Shown here piece by piece: positions 10,670 to 20,939 of a stretch of DNA of 64,000 nucleotides (position 1 is the first letter of the stretch; each line of letters opens with the position of its first letter). Made by a program: the position numbers and the translations under genes. Source of the DNA: Nephrocerus scutellatus. Its lineage: Eukaryota > Arthropoda > Insecta > Diptera > Pipunculidae. The notes below the pieces were generated by a model. It worked only from the letters and a program-made list of their open reading frames with translations. It made no database searches and was not told where the DNA came from. The DNA is taken from NCBI GenBank assembly GCA_947095585.1, contig OX352762.1, positions 90,515,749-90,579,748 of the forward strand. The letters are read 5' to 3'.

Positions 10670-11181
10670 TTTTCTCTGTGATGTAAAAGCGGTGACCATC
10701 AAATGTACGTACCCTGCTTGCCGCTACATACAGCAGTCCTCGAAAGACAGGTTTTGGTAATAATTTTCAGACATTATCAAATATTTGCATTGGGATTGGA
10801 ATGTGTTAAAAGTCATAGCAAAACTTAAAATAACTAGACATTGAGTTCGTCTAACCGTGTGCAAGAATTGGTTAGTTGATTTCTGGGTATTGAATTATGT
10901 TTTCCATATGCAGTTCCAGATAGATTTCAAAATCTATGGTATTTCTATGCATTCAATTTACACGCATTCTTATGCCATTAACTAATGCATCACCGATATT
11001 AAAATTTCGAATTAGTAACACAATAAAATGTTCTTCAACTAAACTAATTTTTGTGGGTCAGGGATAGTGAATTTAAGAACATCTGTAATAGCTGATTGGA
11101 AAATGGTGTAAACGCGCTCATTACCGGTCAATTTATCAAGAACTTTCATTTGATAAAAAATGCACAATGGTAATTTTTATT

Positions 11182-11566
11182 AAATTCTCTATATTAACTC
11201 CGCGTCGGCGTAGTTCTGTCGTTCGTTGGTTCGTTCTTGAAACTTTGCACACAAGTGTATTTCTGGTGACAGGACTTTCAACACTTTTGGTAATGATTGG
11301 GCCCCGGGGTCTGGGGGGTCACATACAAATTTTTTTTTTAACAATCATGCCATATAGCGGCATCAGATCACGCCATACTATAATGACTGTGTTCTTGTGT
11401 GCAGCGCTGCTTTAAGATTTGAACCACAAAAGCAAGCAGAGCTTCGCATGTTTTTTTTATTTATTTATTAATGCATTTATAGTGCATTTACTTTTCGGCG
11501 CATATTTTAGTTGTTGGAGAATTTACACTAAAAATTTTAACTTTATGGGTTGATTTTTTTTATTAT
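11182..11566 (-). mobile_element. Helentron-like repeat HNE-5
   Basis: Minus orientation. The 3' end is at 11,182 (AAATTCTCTATATTAAC, the complement of the family 3' end). Then come a short microsatellite zone (GTTCGTTGGTTCGTTC), one unit with GGGCCCCGGGG (from about 11,299), the extra module (11,345-11,450), and the 5' end GGAGAATTTACACT with TTTATGGGTTGATTTTTT, complementary to the AACCCATAAA start. It inserts in the helicase relic beside HNE-6. Confidence 0.75.
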
Positions 11567-11567
11567 T

Positions 11568-11836
11568 AAATTCTCCATATTAAATTCGCGTCGGCTTGTG
11601 ACTGTCTGTCTGTGAGTCGGCGGCTGGTGAAATCTTGCGATCAATGTTCTTCAAATTTTTTATACGCTTGTATCTTCGATTCCACCACTTTTTGTATAAA
11701 TTCACCTAGGGCGTCTCCAGGGCCAAGGAGCGCCCATTTAAATTTTTTAAAATGAACCCGATTTACACCTGATTTCTATATATCTCTGTTTATATTTATA
11801 TGAACAATTTTAATTTTTATGGGTTGTTTTTTAACA
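11568..11836 (-). mobile_element. Helentron-like repeat HNE-6, head-to-tail with HNE-5
   Basis: The 3' end AAATTCTCCATATTAAATTC begins at 11,568, immediately after the 5' end of HNE-5. It has a GTCTGTCTGTGAGTCGG microsatellite, one unit, and the 5' end TTTTTATGGGTTGTTTTTTA (11,814-11,833). It is a short copy of about 270 bp. Confidence 0.8.
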
Positions 11837-12230
11837 GACATGTTGTAAGATATCTGAAGACTGAATTGTTTCGACAATGCTACCATAAATGTCGTTAACG
11901 ATTGATAATGTGCACATAAAAGTTTGTGGAACTACAAATGTATCTCAACCAAATTGTTAAAAATTTGTGACTATTTTTTTAAAAATTGGTCTCATACTCT
12001 CATATTTGTCGTTAAAGTCAAATATAAGTTGAAGAGTTTCGTACCAAGATCTAATACAAGATTTTATTAGAGTAGCACGTTTAGCATGAGGAGCTACTGG
12101 CAATGTTTGCTGAAAATCACCACATAATAAAACTGTTTTGCCTCCAATTTATTTCTTTATTTCTATTTTCACCTGTTTTTGCAATATCACGTAATAATGT
12201 GTCAATCAATTTTAAAATAATATGAGAGGA

Positions 12231-13476
12231 CATTGAAACTCAATTAAAGATGATGCATTAATATCCCTAAAATCGTAAAATTTTTAATTGCATTTTGCAC
12301 ATTGTAATTTTCATATTTCTTTATAATTTTTGCATTCGTCACTGGAAAGAGGCCGAGATACTAGCAACGCAAAAAAAGGATGCGTTTGTAAATTAAATAT
12401 ATAGATTGTATATCAACCATTGCGCACATAAATAGGAAGTGGACGAAGCTTAATTAAATAGGAGTTAAATATGCGATTTTAATTTTTAGGGACATCTTTA
12501 TAAATATCACTGAGGAAAATGTCTACTCGAAACAAAAAAGAAATTGACTTAACAAGATTTCTCAATTAACAAGATTAGTGATTGTATTTATAAGCGTTGA
12601 TAAGTATTTCTTACTCAATTATTCTGAAACTCAATTTCTGTTTATGAGCTATTTATATTTATTATGAGAAGCGAATATTCGCTTCTCGTTCGCAAACTCA
12701 CTACAATCGTTTAGCTGCATAATCGAAATCAAAAAATATAATTTGGCTGTATGCTACCCGCAGACGATTGAATGTATTTACCGTAAATTACCAATGAATT
12801 GCTTAGAACAGGGGTGAAAACTTGCTGTGGCCACGTCCATAATGGCAGAGTTCGTGTGCGCCAACTACGCATGGGTGACCTAATGCCTTTGTAATATGGA
12901 ATTAAGCAAGGAAATCACTTGAATTTAATTCGGTGGAACGATTTGTCGCGGTTAAAATTGAAAAGCTTATTATTACAATGAAATTTTCAAATCGTTTTCT
13001 CCGTTATACCTATCCAAGTAATTGTCGTACGCTGGAGAATTTAATACATATATAAAATACATACAAAATGCGTTTATGTGTAATAAAATAAAGTTAATTG
13101 CGAATTGCGAAGTGAATGCGAAAGTTGGTGGCTTTTTATTGGTATAGAGCGAATGACAACCGGTTCAAAACTTAATAGAGCAAAATCGAAAAGCCTTGGG
13201 CTCTTCCAGAAGTGTGGTTACTTATTCACATAATTTGCTTACTCAAAAAATGTTTACTTACTAGACAAAATAATTTTACGTTTCTGAAATCGTTTGTAGA
13301 TTAAATTTTGATGACATCGTTAATAGGTATTAGTAAATTTGATTAATTCATTAGTTTCTAAATAAAACAATAAAGAGTTTATCAATTTATAAACATTCTT
13401 TGTTTGTAATGTATTGCATTTAATCCATAGTTAAATCGCAATAGACAAAAGAGGAATTTCGGTTTAAAAGCACACC
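12231..13476. other. Spacer, partly upstream of the helicase relic
   Basis: Probably includes decayed upstream parts of the helicase element (minus strand), but nothing was readable with confidence. A perfect 22-bp palindrome lies at 12,666-12,687. Confidence 0.35.
12666..12687. repeat. Perfect 22-bp palindrome
   Basis: The half GAGAAGCGAAT is followed directly by its exact complement ATTCGCTTCTC, with no loop. Function unknown. Confidence 0.8.
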
Positions 13477-13632
13477 AACCAATAAAAATTAAAAATTTTC
13501 TAATCGCAGATAAGCATGTGTCTACAGTTTGAATAAAATAGGGTTTATTTTTAAAAAAAATTATATGGGAGCCGTTCGGTTTTGGGGCCCGATCACTTCC
13601 AAATTTTTACAGAAAGTGTTGTTATCGAAAAT
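13477..13632 (+). mobile_element. Helentron-like repeat fragment HNE-7
   Basis: The 5' part only: ACCAATAAAAATTAAAAATT, TTCTAATCGCAGATAAGCAT, one unit with GGGGCCCGATCACTTCC (13,584-13,600), and TTTTTACAGAAAGTGTTG. It ends within the next unit start. Confidence 0.7.
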
Positions 13633-13802
13633 AATTTAATAAGATATTGCTGCTATAATTTAAAAATTTAAATAATAATGGAAACGGTTTTTCCAATAAT
13701 AATAAAAAGAAAGTTTATTCTGATCGGAAGAATGATAGGACAAATAAGCTCCGCTTAATTTCAGGAAAGTCTTAGAAGTGGTCAATTTTGAACGGATAAT
13801 AT

Positions 13803-14415
13803 TGTTACGAAATTTAGGCTTTCGAATTCGTAAAGGATTTTGCAAATAAATCACAACACAAGTTAATTAATTTACAAATAATAACTTAAATTAACAAATA
13901 AAATAACACAAGATCACAATTTATATTGGTGATAACTTTAAATGAACACACTTGTACTTTACGATGATTCTCTTAGGTAGTAGCTTAATCACTTTGCAAA
14001 AACTTTTACAACTTCAATGGTTAAATTCCAGTTAACTTATCATTTCTCTGCAGCGAACGCCACCTTTTATACTCATTGAAAAGCTTCCAGAAACTTTACA
14101 TCCTATAGACAGAACTATTGAGAAAAGCCTTATTCCCTTATTTACTATTACTAACGATACGTATAGGTAATGAGTCATCTTCATAAAATAAACTACATGT
14201 TCAGTCATGTTCCTACACACAAACCGAGCAAGCCACACAAACCGGTTTGACTACATTTTTGACCAGTACATAATAATTTAAACAGGACATTTCAAATAAT
14301 CTTACAGCCTAAAAGTATGCTACATAAAAGTGCTTATTTTTAGAATGCAGTATGTGCACGATTTATCTTAGGATTCGAATTCTATTATATGTACTACTAA
14401 CTACTTTTCGTAACA
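13803..14415 (-). mobile_element. Solo LTR of an LTR retrotransposon
   Basis: 613 bp bounded by TGTTACGAAA (13,803-13,812) and TTTCGTAACA (14,406-14,415), an inverted terminal pair in the TG...CA form usual for LTRs. It is flanked on both sides by ATAT (13,799-13,802 and 14,416-14,419), a likely 4-bp target duplication, although the flanks are AT-rich. No internal gag/pol sequence or second LTR is seen, so it probably formed by LTR-LTR recombination. Minus orientation is suggested by a TATAAAAGG box on that strand. A Gypsy-type source is likely but unproven. Confidence 0.6.
14063..14071 (-). promoter_or_regulatory. Candidate LTR TATA box
   Basis: TATAAAAGG on the minus strand, about 345 bp into the LTR when read in that direction, the only strong TATA-like site in the LTR. 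Confidence 0.35.
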
Positions 14416-14689
14416 ATATATATCATAACACGAAAACAATTTAGGTTAAAACGAAACCACTCCAAAGTAAAAGCTACGACCAAATTGAATTCAGCTCTCA
14501 ACTGGAACTGGAATTATAAGTAGAATACGGCTTCCTGTTCCTGCGCTGATTAATAAAATTATGAGATATGGGTTTCCACATCATTTAATTAAAAAGATTG
14601 GCTATACAAAATGCGAAGTTATACTGTTTCGCACCCCTTAGACCCGTAAATAACTAATGCAATTGGGAAACCTTACAGATAACTGATAC

Positions 14690-14905
14690 AAATGATTTTC
14701 AAATTCCAACGGAGATGGTCGTACGGTGTTTGGGTGTTCCACAAGGCTCTGTTTTGTCTCCGACACTCTTTCTAATTTTCATTAATGATCTCCTATCCGA
14801 TACTTGTAATCCAATTTATTTTTTCGCTGACGACACCACCTTTAGCTTTTTATACGGGTTCGTGCTCTCTCCACGCCGCCCTTCAGCACAACAACGTATG
14901 TTAAG
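14690..14905 (+). mobile_element. CR1/Jockey-like RT fragment (copy CR1-2a)
   Basis: Encodes the motif B/C region: [20 protein letters not shown] (14,733-14,792) and FFADDTTFSFLY (about 14,820-14,856). It ends at AACAACGTATGTTAAG, after which the sequence jumps back to a more upstream part of the same kind of element. Confidence 0.75.
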
Positions 14906-16218
14906 TATGTTAATAAAATTTACAATGACATTCCAACTGTCAGCTCTATATAGATTTACTTACGTACTTGTCAAGTGGCTAGAGTATTAAATGATCTCAG
15001 CATTCATAAACTGCTGGGCCTGATGGTATTCACGCTATAGTTTTGAAGAGGTATTCTTCAACGTTGGCATTGCCACTGCGCAGACTTTTCTATTTCTCTC
15101 ATTCTTCTGGAGCCGTCCCAAGGAACTGGGAAACAGCCTGTTCCTAAAAAGGCGAACCGTCACCTCTTTCCTCGTTTCGAACAATTACGCGAACATCCAT
15201 TCTTCCTAAGGTCATAGAAACGCTGATCAACCGTAAGCTTATGCAATATACGAAAGCCTTAGCGACCAGCAGTACGGTTTTCGTAGGTAACGATCTACAG
15301 GTGACCCAATGGCTTCTCTCAAGTGGAACCAGTCTATTCACAAATTTGGTTAAAGCAAAGTTGTTGCACTCGATATTTCCAAGGCATTTGACAGAGTCTG
15401 GCATCAAGCTTCTTTGTCGAAAATGAATGCCTATGGAATTGATAAGGCTCTGCTTGATTAGACTAGTAACTACCTTTCTGGCTGTTCAATCCAGGTCGTG
15501 TTGGAAGCTTTTAAATTCAATATTCACCGCTTAAACGCAGGTGTTCCACAAGGCTCTGTTTTGTCTCTGTTTTTGAGAAAGTGTGTTCATTTTCATTAAT
15601 GTTGTCCTATTCGCTACTTCTAATCCAATCCATTCTTTCGCTGACGATAGCACACTTAGCTTTTTATATGATTTCACGCTTTCAGCATGCCCCTCTGCAT
15701 CACAAGTGGAACTTATGCAACAACGTATGTTAAGCACGTTAAATTCTGACCTTGACAGCATAACAAGGTGGGGCTTCTACATAATATAGTTGAATTTAAC
15801 GCTTCTAAAACCCAATGCTCCCTTTTGTCGTCTAAGCGTAATTTAAACCCTCAACTTTTATCCATGAATGGATCTTGCGTCAAAGAAATTGAAAAACTCT
15901 CAATTCTCGGTATGTGCGTCAACAACAAGCCATCACATATTTGCCATCGCCAAAAATGCTGCGAGATGTTTAGGTTTCCTAAAACGGTGCAAGATGTACT
16001 TCACTCCTTTAGATCTGGCTACTATTTACAAGGCGTATATGCGCCCTAAACCTGAATACAGCTGTATTGTCTGGGCAGGTGCACCACAGACCACATTGCA
16101 GCTATTGGACAGAATTCAGAACCTCGTGTTAAAACTTATTGGTGACGAAAACAATCGAATTGAACATCGTAGGAATGTTTCCTGCTTGTTACTCTTTAAT
16201 CGCTTTTTCCACAAGCGG

Positions 16219-16233
16219 TTAGGTTAGGTTAGG
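16219..16233 (+). repeat. (TTAGG)3 at the retroelement 3' end
   Basis: Three perfect TTAGG units form the tail of the minus-strand R1-type fragment. TTAGG is the telomere unit of many insects, and some R1-clade elements target it, but here the repeat may simply be the element's own tail. Confidence 0.8.
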
Positions 16234-16710
16234 TTGAAGTGGCCGTCAGTCAATACCGACGCACTTAGACCATGAAGGTCCGTTGTGATACCAAATGATC
16301 TAGACAATCCCACGCCTTCTCGTTGAACCAGTTGGAGCTTCGTATGAATCGCAATAGACTATTAATGTCAATTTGGTTTAGATCGTTGAGATCGTTGAAA
16401 AAGAACGCTCCCAGATGGAGGTCTCCTAGTCTTTCTGCATGCTTGCCTATGAGAAAGTGTCCTGTTATGACACCTATAATGGCACTAATGTGCAGTCTGT
16501 TTTGAGAGATCAAACACTTGGAGCGTTTCGGCTCTTGCTTGGACCAGATCTGCTTCCTTCCTATGCAAGTTGTACCGTTTGACCATTTATAATTAGTTTT
16601 TATTATAGCATCCCGTTTAAACATGAGTTTGCACGTAGCGATCGGCATGCCTAGTGAACCAAACTCAGGCAATAGGGGTAGTGTGCGGTAACTATACTAC
16701 ACACTATTTC
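16219..16710 (-). mobile_element. R1-type LINE 3' fragment inserted in CR1-2b
   Basis: On the minus strand it encodes a LINE ORF2 C-terminus: VITGHFLIGKHAERLG, then DINSLLRFIRSSNWF and VSQRTFMV. The cysteine-rich knuckle expected between the first two blocks is deleted. It ends with three TTAGG units when seen from the plus strand. Flanks are CR1-like on both sides (ACAAGCGG on the left, AGAAATATTCAGATGC on the right), so the insertion is clear. The R1-clade call is by the overall look of the C-terminus. Confidence 0.65.
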
Positions 16711-16972
16711 TTTTGAACAAAAGAAATATTCAGATGCATCCCGCCCATTCTCGAAACCATCAATAACACCCGAGCCTCAACTCGAGCCCACGGGTCCACC
16801 ATAAAGCCTATCTTCGGACGTACAAACCAATTCAGAGATTCCTTCTTTAGCCGCACTACTGTTATGTGGAATGAATTGCCTGATTCTGTCTTTCCGCATT
16901 TGAATGATCTGTAGTGATTCAAGAAACGCGCGCATTAACATCTCACCTGTTCCTCTCCCTAATTTCCTAACA

Positions 16973-17265
16973 TTATAAAAAAAAATGTGAGAGTAACTCT
17001 GTCCGTCTGTCTTTTGACGTCTAAACGGCTGGACCGATTTGACTATTTTTTTTAAATGTCGTTATTATTCCGGGGATAATAATAGGAACCTGGAAAATTG
17101 GAAATTCGAGAAAAAAATTAGAAAATTTTGAAAAACCATACCGCACGATTCGAACACGTTTTTTTTGTATATATATAGCGGTCAATTGGGTTGAGTCAGT
17201 AGGGTGTGTGTGATATAAACGGTGGTGGCCGGCGGGTCCCGGGTAACGCCGTGGTTAACAAATAG
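16973..17265 (+). mobile_element. Non-autonomous Helitron H1
   Basis: Starts near TATAAAAAAAAATGTGAGAG and contains AACGGCTGGACCGATTTGAC (17,024-17,043), shared with the copy at 19.7 kb, and CACGATTCGAACACG. It ends with GGGTAACGCCGTGGTTAAC and AAATAG before T, a decayed version of the hairpin plus CTAG/T terminus of Helitrons. It has removed the 3' tail of CR1-2b. Confidence 0.7.
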
Positions 17266-18430
17266 TATTCTTTTAATTTCCTTATGTTTAAAAATTGCAA
17301 CTACAAACTTTGTTTTTTTTTTGTTATAAAAACCTTGATTTCCCTTGACTTTGTTTTGTTTTGTCTCAACTTCTTTTACGTCGTCCTAGTGAGGTAAAAT
17401 GTTGTGCGTAGCTCCAGTCTCATGGGCCATTTCCGCGATCCGCGTGTGACGCATGTGGCGTGTCGCATTGGGTGTATGTGACTCGTATGAAAGTTGGGTT
17501 TTCAACTACTTAGAGGTCCTCTCCTCTGTAACTAATTTCCAACGTATAAGGTTATACCCCAAAATGAAGTTTTATTTATTTTTATATATGGCTACAAATT
17601 CATATGTCATTGACAAAAGTAGGCTCATATTTTTTTGATCATTTTTCCTTTTAATATCTTGTTCAGGTTTCAAAGCGATGAAATAAATTGTATTAGATAA
17701 TAGACCACATTCCATTTATTTTTATTTTGTTTAAGTTTAAGATAAACCTTATGAAATACCCGTTGCTGAACTTCAAAGAAGGAAGGAACATAAATTTTTT
17801 TTTACGATTAAAATGCAAGAGGTAATAAAATGCAAAAATTTTCCTCCACTTGAATAAGAGCACTTTTTAAATTTGGTTGCTATCGCTTTTAAACGTTTAT
17901 AAGCCAATAGAAAAGTGCCTTTACCGATGAAGGAGCCTTTCAAAAGAAGAGGTTTAGAGTGTCATTTGCTAACAAAGTGAAAAGAGGTTCCATTAGTTGC
18001 TTTTTCCATCTGAAAGCTGTTCTAAAACTAAAAAGACATAGGGAAAAATACAGGACAATTTTTATGTGTTAGATAATTTTTATATGGTAAATTCATGGAA
18101 TTGCGAACAGGTTAAATTTAAATTAATAACTAACCGAGTCACATCGAGTTTAATTTCAGAATGAATGTATGGCGCATATGATGCATTATTACTATTATCT
18201 GGTATTTTTCCGTTAGTATTTGCACTATTACTAATTCTACTGTCAATGAAACTGAGCTGTATATATTTATTGCTTTAAGCGTTGTCGTTGATCCTCTAAT
18301 TCATTAGTATGCTGGTCAATTGGCAATTCATAATAGTGCTCTTGCTATCGTTCTTATATGCAAATGCCTCTTTCAGCAGACTATTATATAAAAAAACAAA
18401 CAAGCACCGCATGTCCCGAAAAATAATTTT
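17266..18430. other. Spacer without recognised features
   Basis: AT-rich sequence. A 61-codon frame at 17,453-17,638 has no recognisable domain. Confidence 0.45.
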
Positions 18431-19200
18431 AATGAGACACATTCATTGGTTTTATATATAACAATTTTTTCAACAAGAGAGTTTGTCTTATTTATGAAAT
18501 TTATGAAAATATTATCTAAATATAAGGGATATTAATATGAAATTGATGTGGTCAAACCAACGAAAGATTTTTAAAAAAAATCAAAAAAGCATTTCTGTTG
18601 CAGCTTTTAGTTTTAGAAATTCATTCTGGGTACTTCATTGGGTACTCTTATTAATAGGTTAAGCGATAGGTTTTCATTTCATTTCATTTTAATGAGACAT
18701 ATTCATTGGTTTTATATATAGCAATTTTTTCAACAAGAGAGTTAGTCTTATTTATGAAATTTATGAAAATATTATCTAAATATAAGGGATATTAATATGA
18801 AATTGATGTGGTCAAACCAACGAAAGATTTTTAAAAAAAAATCAAAAAAGCATTTCTGTTGCAGCTTTTAGTTTTAGAAATTCATTCTGGGTACTTCTTT
18901 GGGTACTCTTATTAATAGGTTAAGCGATAGGTTTTCATTTCATTTCATTTTAATGAGACATATTCATTGGTTTTATATATAGCAATTTTTTCAACAAGAG
19001 AGTTTGTCTTATTTATGAAATTTATGAAAATATTATCTAAATATAAGGGATATTAATATGAAATTGATGTGGTCAAACCAACGAAAGATTTTTAAAAAAA
19101 ATCAAAAAAGCATTTCTGTTGCAGCTTTTAGTTTTAGAAATTCATTTTGGGTACTTCATTGGGTACTCTTATTAATAGGTTAAGCGATAGGTTTTCATTT
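18431..19200 (+). repeat. Three near-identical tandem copies of a 260-bp repeat
   Basis: Units begin with AATGAGAC at 18,431, 18,691 and 18,952, giving periods of 260 and 261 bp. The third unit ends at 19,200, missing the short (CATTT)n joint. I see only a handful of differences (for example C/T at 18,440, GTTTG/GTTAG in unit 2, and one extra A). No coding capacity. The identity is far higher than between copies of the old transposon families around it, so the array is young or kept alike by unequal exchange. Confidence 0.9.
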
Positions 19201-19712
19201 GGGCTTTGTGTTTGGAGTCAAAAAAGGAAAATTTTACTCAAATGAGTAATGTTCAAATGTGTTTTATTGTAATAGAAATAGTCTTAAAAAAAGTTGCAAA
19301 AAATAGTCGATTCTTCTCCGAATGAGAAATATTAATTCTTAGTATTCTCCACTTATGACTTACCGACTTAGCATGATACGATTTTTTTGTCGATAAATTC
19401 ACTCACCTCTTCTATAAGTAATCCTCATAACGTACATCTTTCTCATACGTAAAATCTCTTGGATATCCTGAACTAAGCTTTTGTGTCAAACACTTTCCTC
19501 GTCATTGACATACTGCAATTGCACAAGCAGAGTATTTTATATATCCACACGTCTTTCCTTGATCCCACTTATAATGCTGGCATCAGTGTACGAACATTAT
19601 TGTAGAACTACTGGGATATTATATAGGGCCAATATGATTTAGAATTCAGCCAACGTAAAACGTAAGCGTCGTGAATAAGGCTTTCAAGAATACATGATCC
19701 ATATATATACTA
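19201..19712. other. Spacer without recognised features
   Basis: No motif recognised. Confidence 0.4.
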
Positions 19713-19962
19713 TCTATACTTATAAATGAAATGTGAAAGTACCTCTGTCTGCATGTCTGTTAACTTTTTACGGCTAAACGGCTGGACCGATTTGGCTCAT
19801 TGTTTTTTTAATGTTCGTAATAGTCCGGGGAAGATTATGGAATCCTGAAAAATTGGAAAATTCTAGAAAAAACTTGGAAAATTCCGGAACTGAAAAAATG
19901 CCGTTTTCCATGGGATTTATATATGAACTTGCGACCATAACTCACGATTCGAACACGTTTTC
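19713..19962 (+). mobile_element. Helitron 5' part H3
   Basis: Begins TCTATACTTATAAATGAAAT (19,713-19,732), a 5' TC terminus of the common arthropod Helitron type, with a CTCTGTCTGCATGTCTG zone and GGCTAAACGGCTGGACCGAT, shared with H1. It runs to CACGATTCGAACACGTTTT and stops where a minus-strand Helitron 3' end begins, so its own 3' end is missing. Confidence 0.7.
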
Positions 19963-20925
19963 TAGCTAATTACCCGGCGTTGCCCAGGTATTTATGTATC
20001 CCAATCTTCTATTAGGCAGGGGAAGAAAAAATAATGATATATATCTATTAGGTAAAATAGCAGTTTTTATTAACAAAATATATATTAAATTATAGCTTTA
20101 GTATTCAAATTATAAAATAAAATTTAAAAAAAATACATAATATTAATTTAAAACAAAACTTGGATTTGTACAATGTTTTTAGTTTCACCTTCAAGAGCAA
20201 GAATAAATAAATACTTAGGGTCAACCCATCCCAGAGCAAGCAAAATAAAGTTGGCCGTGCGAAAAACATGGCGATTTTAAATCTATACTCCGTACTACTT
20301 AATAAACTGTCCAACTTATTGATCGTTACCAAAAAGTTTTACTGGAAATTGCAATCTCTTAAATTTAAAAGGTAGATCCGTCGAAATGAGTGCTATTCGT
20401 GTGATAAAAACTGTTTCACAATGTCCCTTTTCTGTCCAGATAGTCGCTTCAATTATATTGCCCAACATATTTTTTACGCGCAGTCTTGTGCCGTTGCAAA
20501 GTTTTGGCGTGTTGAGATTCCGTAATAAATTATTGGAGATCCCGCTGTAAGTAAAAGACGACGTGTAGGAACTCAGTTAGATAATTAACTTCCTCATCAG
20601 AATCTTAAACGGTATCGATACACTTATATTCAGTGACTACGCCTATTAACATGGAAAGTATTTGATTGTTTGTTTCGTGGGTTTTAGCAGCAAGAATGGC
20701 CCCTTCTTAAAACTGGGTCAAAATGTGATAGTTTTGAGAAACAGCCGGATAAATGGAATTAGCGCCTGGTGCCGTCCTTGATCAATGTACTGTTCTAGTT
20801 CAAGGATGAGATTCTTTTCCTAGTTAGTTCTGCGGCAGATTTCCAAAATCCATGTCAATATTTTCATAAGACACGGCTACTAATCTACCTTTTCCAATCT
20901 GAAGTAAGAGCGACAATGTCCTCAC
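19963..20925 (-). pseudogene. Helitron helicase C-terminal relic with Helitron 3' terminus
   Basis: The minus strand ends in a Helitron 3' terminus: hairpin CCTGG GCAACG CCGGG, then TAATTAGCTAG (about 19,960-19,990). Upstream on that strand lies a broken helicase reading frame: YKCIDTV and DSDEEVNYLTEFL (about 20,560-20,650), KLCNGTRLRVKNMLGNIIEA (about 20,450-20,510), TDLPFKFKRLQFPVKL (about 20,340-20,390) and the end region CFSHGQLYFACS with LYVACSRV-like spacing (20,225-20,280). These blocks in this order are typical of the C-terminal third of Helitron Rep/helicase proteins. Frameshifts make it inactive. The 5' part is cut by another Helitron at about 20,930. Confidence 0.8.
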
Positions 20926-20939
20926 CCACAAATCCAGCC

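Larger units (their letters stand above)
10670..12230 (-). pseudogene. Pif1-type helicase relic of a Helitron/Helentron
   Basis: On the minus strand, in broken frames: LIDTLLRDIAKTGENRNKE (about 12,148-12,205), then GDFQQTLPVAPHAKRATL (about 12,069-12,125), matching the helicase block GDFRQTLPV of rolling-circle transposon helicases. Next come IKSCIRSWYETLQL and, beyond an interruption, VLDKLTGNERVYT (about 11,100-11,145). The C-terminal motif is GLLYVAASRVRTFDGHRFY (about 10,683-10,740), the LYVAxSRV motif. This is a superfamily 1B helicase that would unwind DNA during rolling-circle transposition. The relic is split exactly where HNE-6 and HNE-5 lie (11,182-11,836), with coding similarity resuming on both sides. 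Frameshifts and stops make it dead. No Rep (HUH) domain was seen upstream. Confidence 0.75.
14906..16975 (+). mobile_element. CR1/Jockey-like LINE relic (copy CR1-2b), interrupted
   Basis: Reverse transcriptase from the finger region onward: TAGPDGIHAIVLKR (about 15,013-15,055, one stop), AVPRNWETAC (15,109-15,138), KVIETLINRKLMQY in shifted frame (15,208-15,249) and the motif A equivalent LDISKAFDRVWHQA (about 15,368-15,410). Next come GVPQGSVLS (15,541-15,567), FADDSTLSFLYDF (15,637-15,675), KTQCSLLSSKRNLNP and AKNAARCLGFLKRCKMYFT (about 15,951-16,007). The C-terminal part resumes at about 16,712 with PIFGRTNQFRDSFFSRT and MWNELPDSVFPHL. It needs several frameshifts. An R1-like fragment splits it at 16,219-16,710, and a Helitron replaces its 3' tail at about 16,975. 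Confidence 0.85.

Noticed and set aside
16219..16233. Internal telomere or telomere fusion from the TTAGG units
   Set aside because: There are only three units, placed exactly at the 3' end of an R1-type fragment inside another LINE; an element tail explains it better.
18431..19200. CRISPR-like array
   Set aside because: The units are whole 260-bp tandem copies without separate repeats and spacers, in a eukaryotic context.
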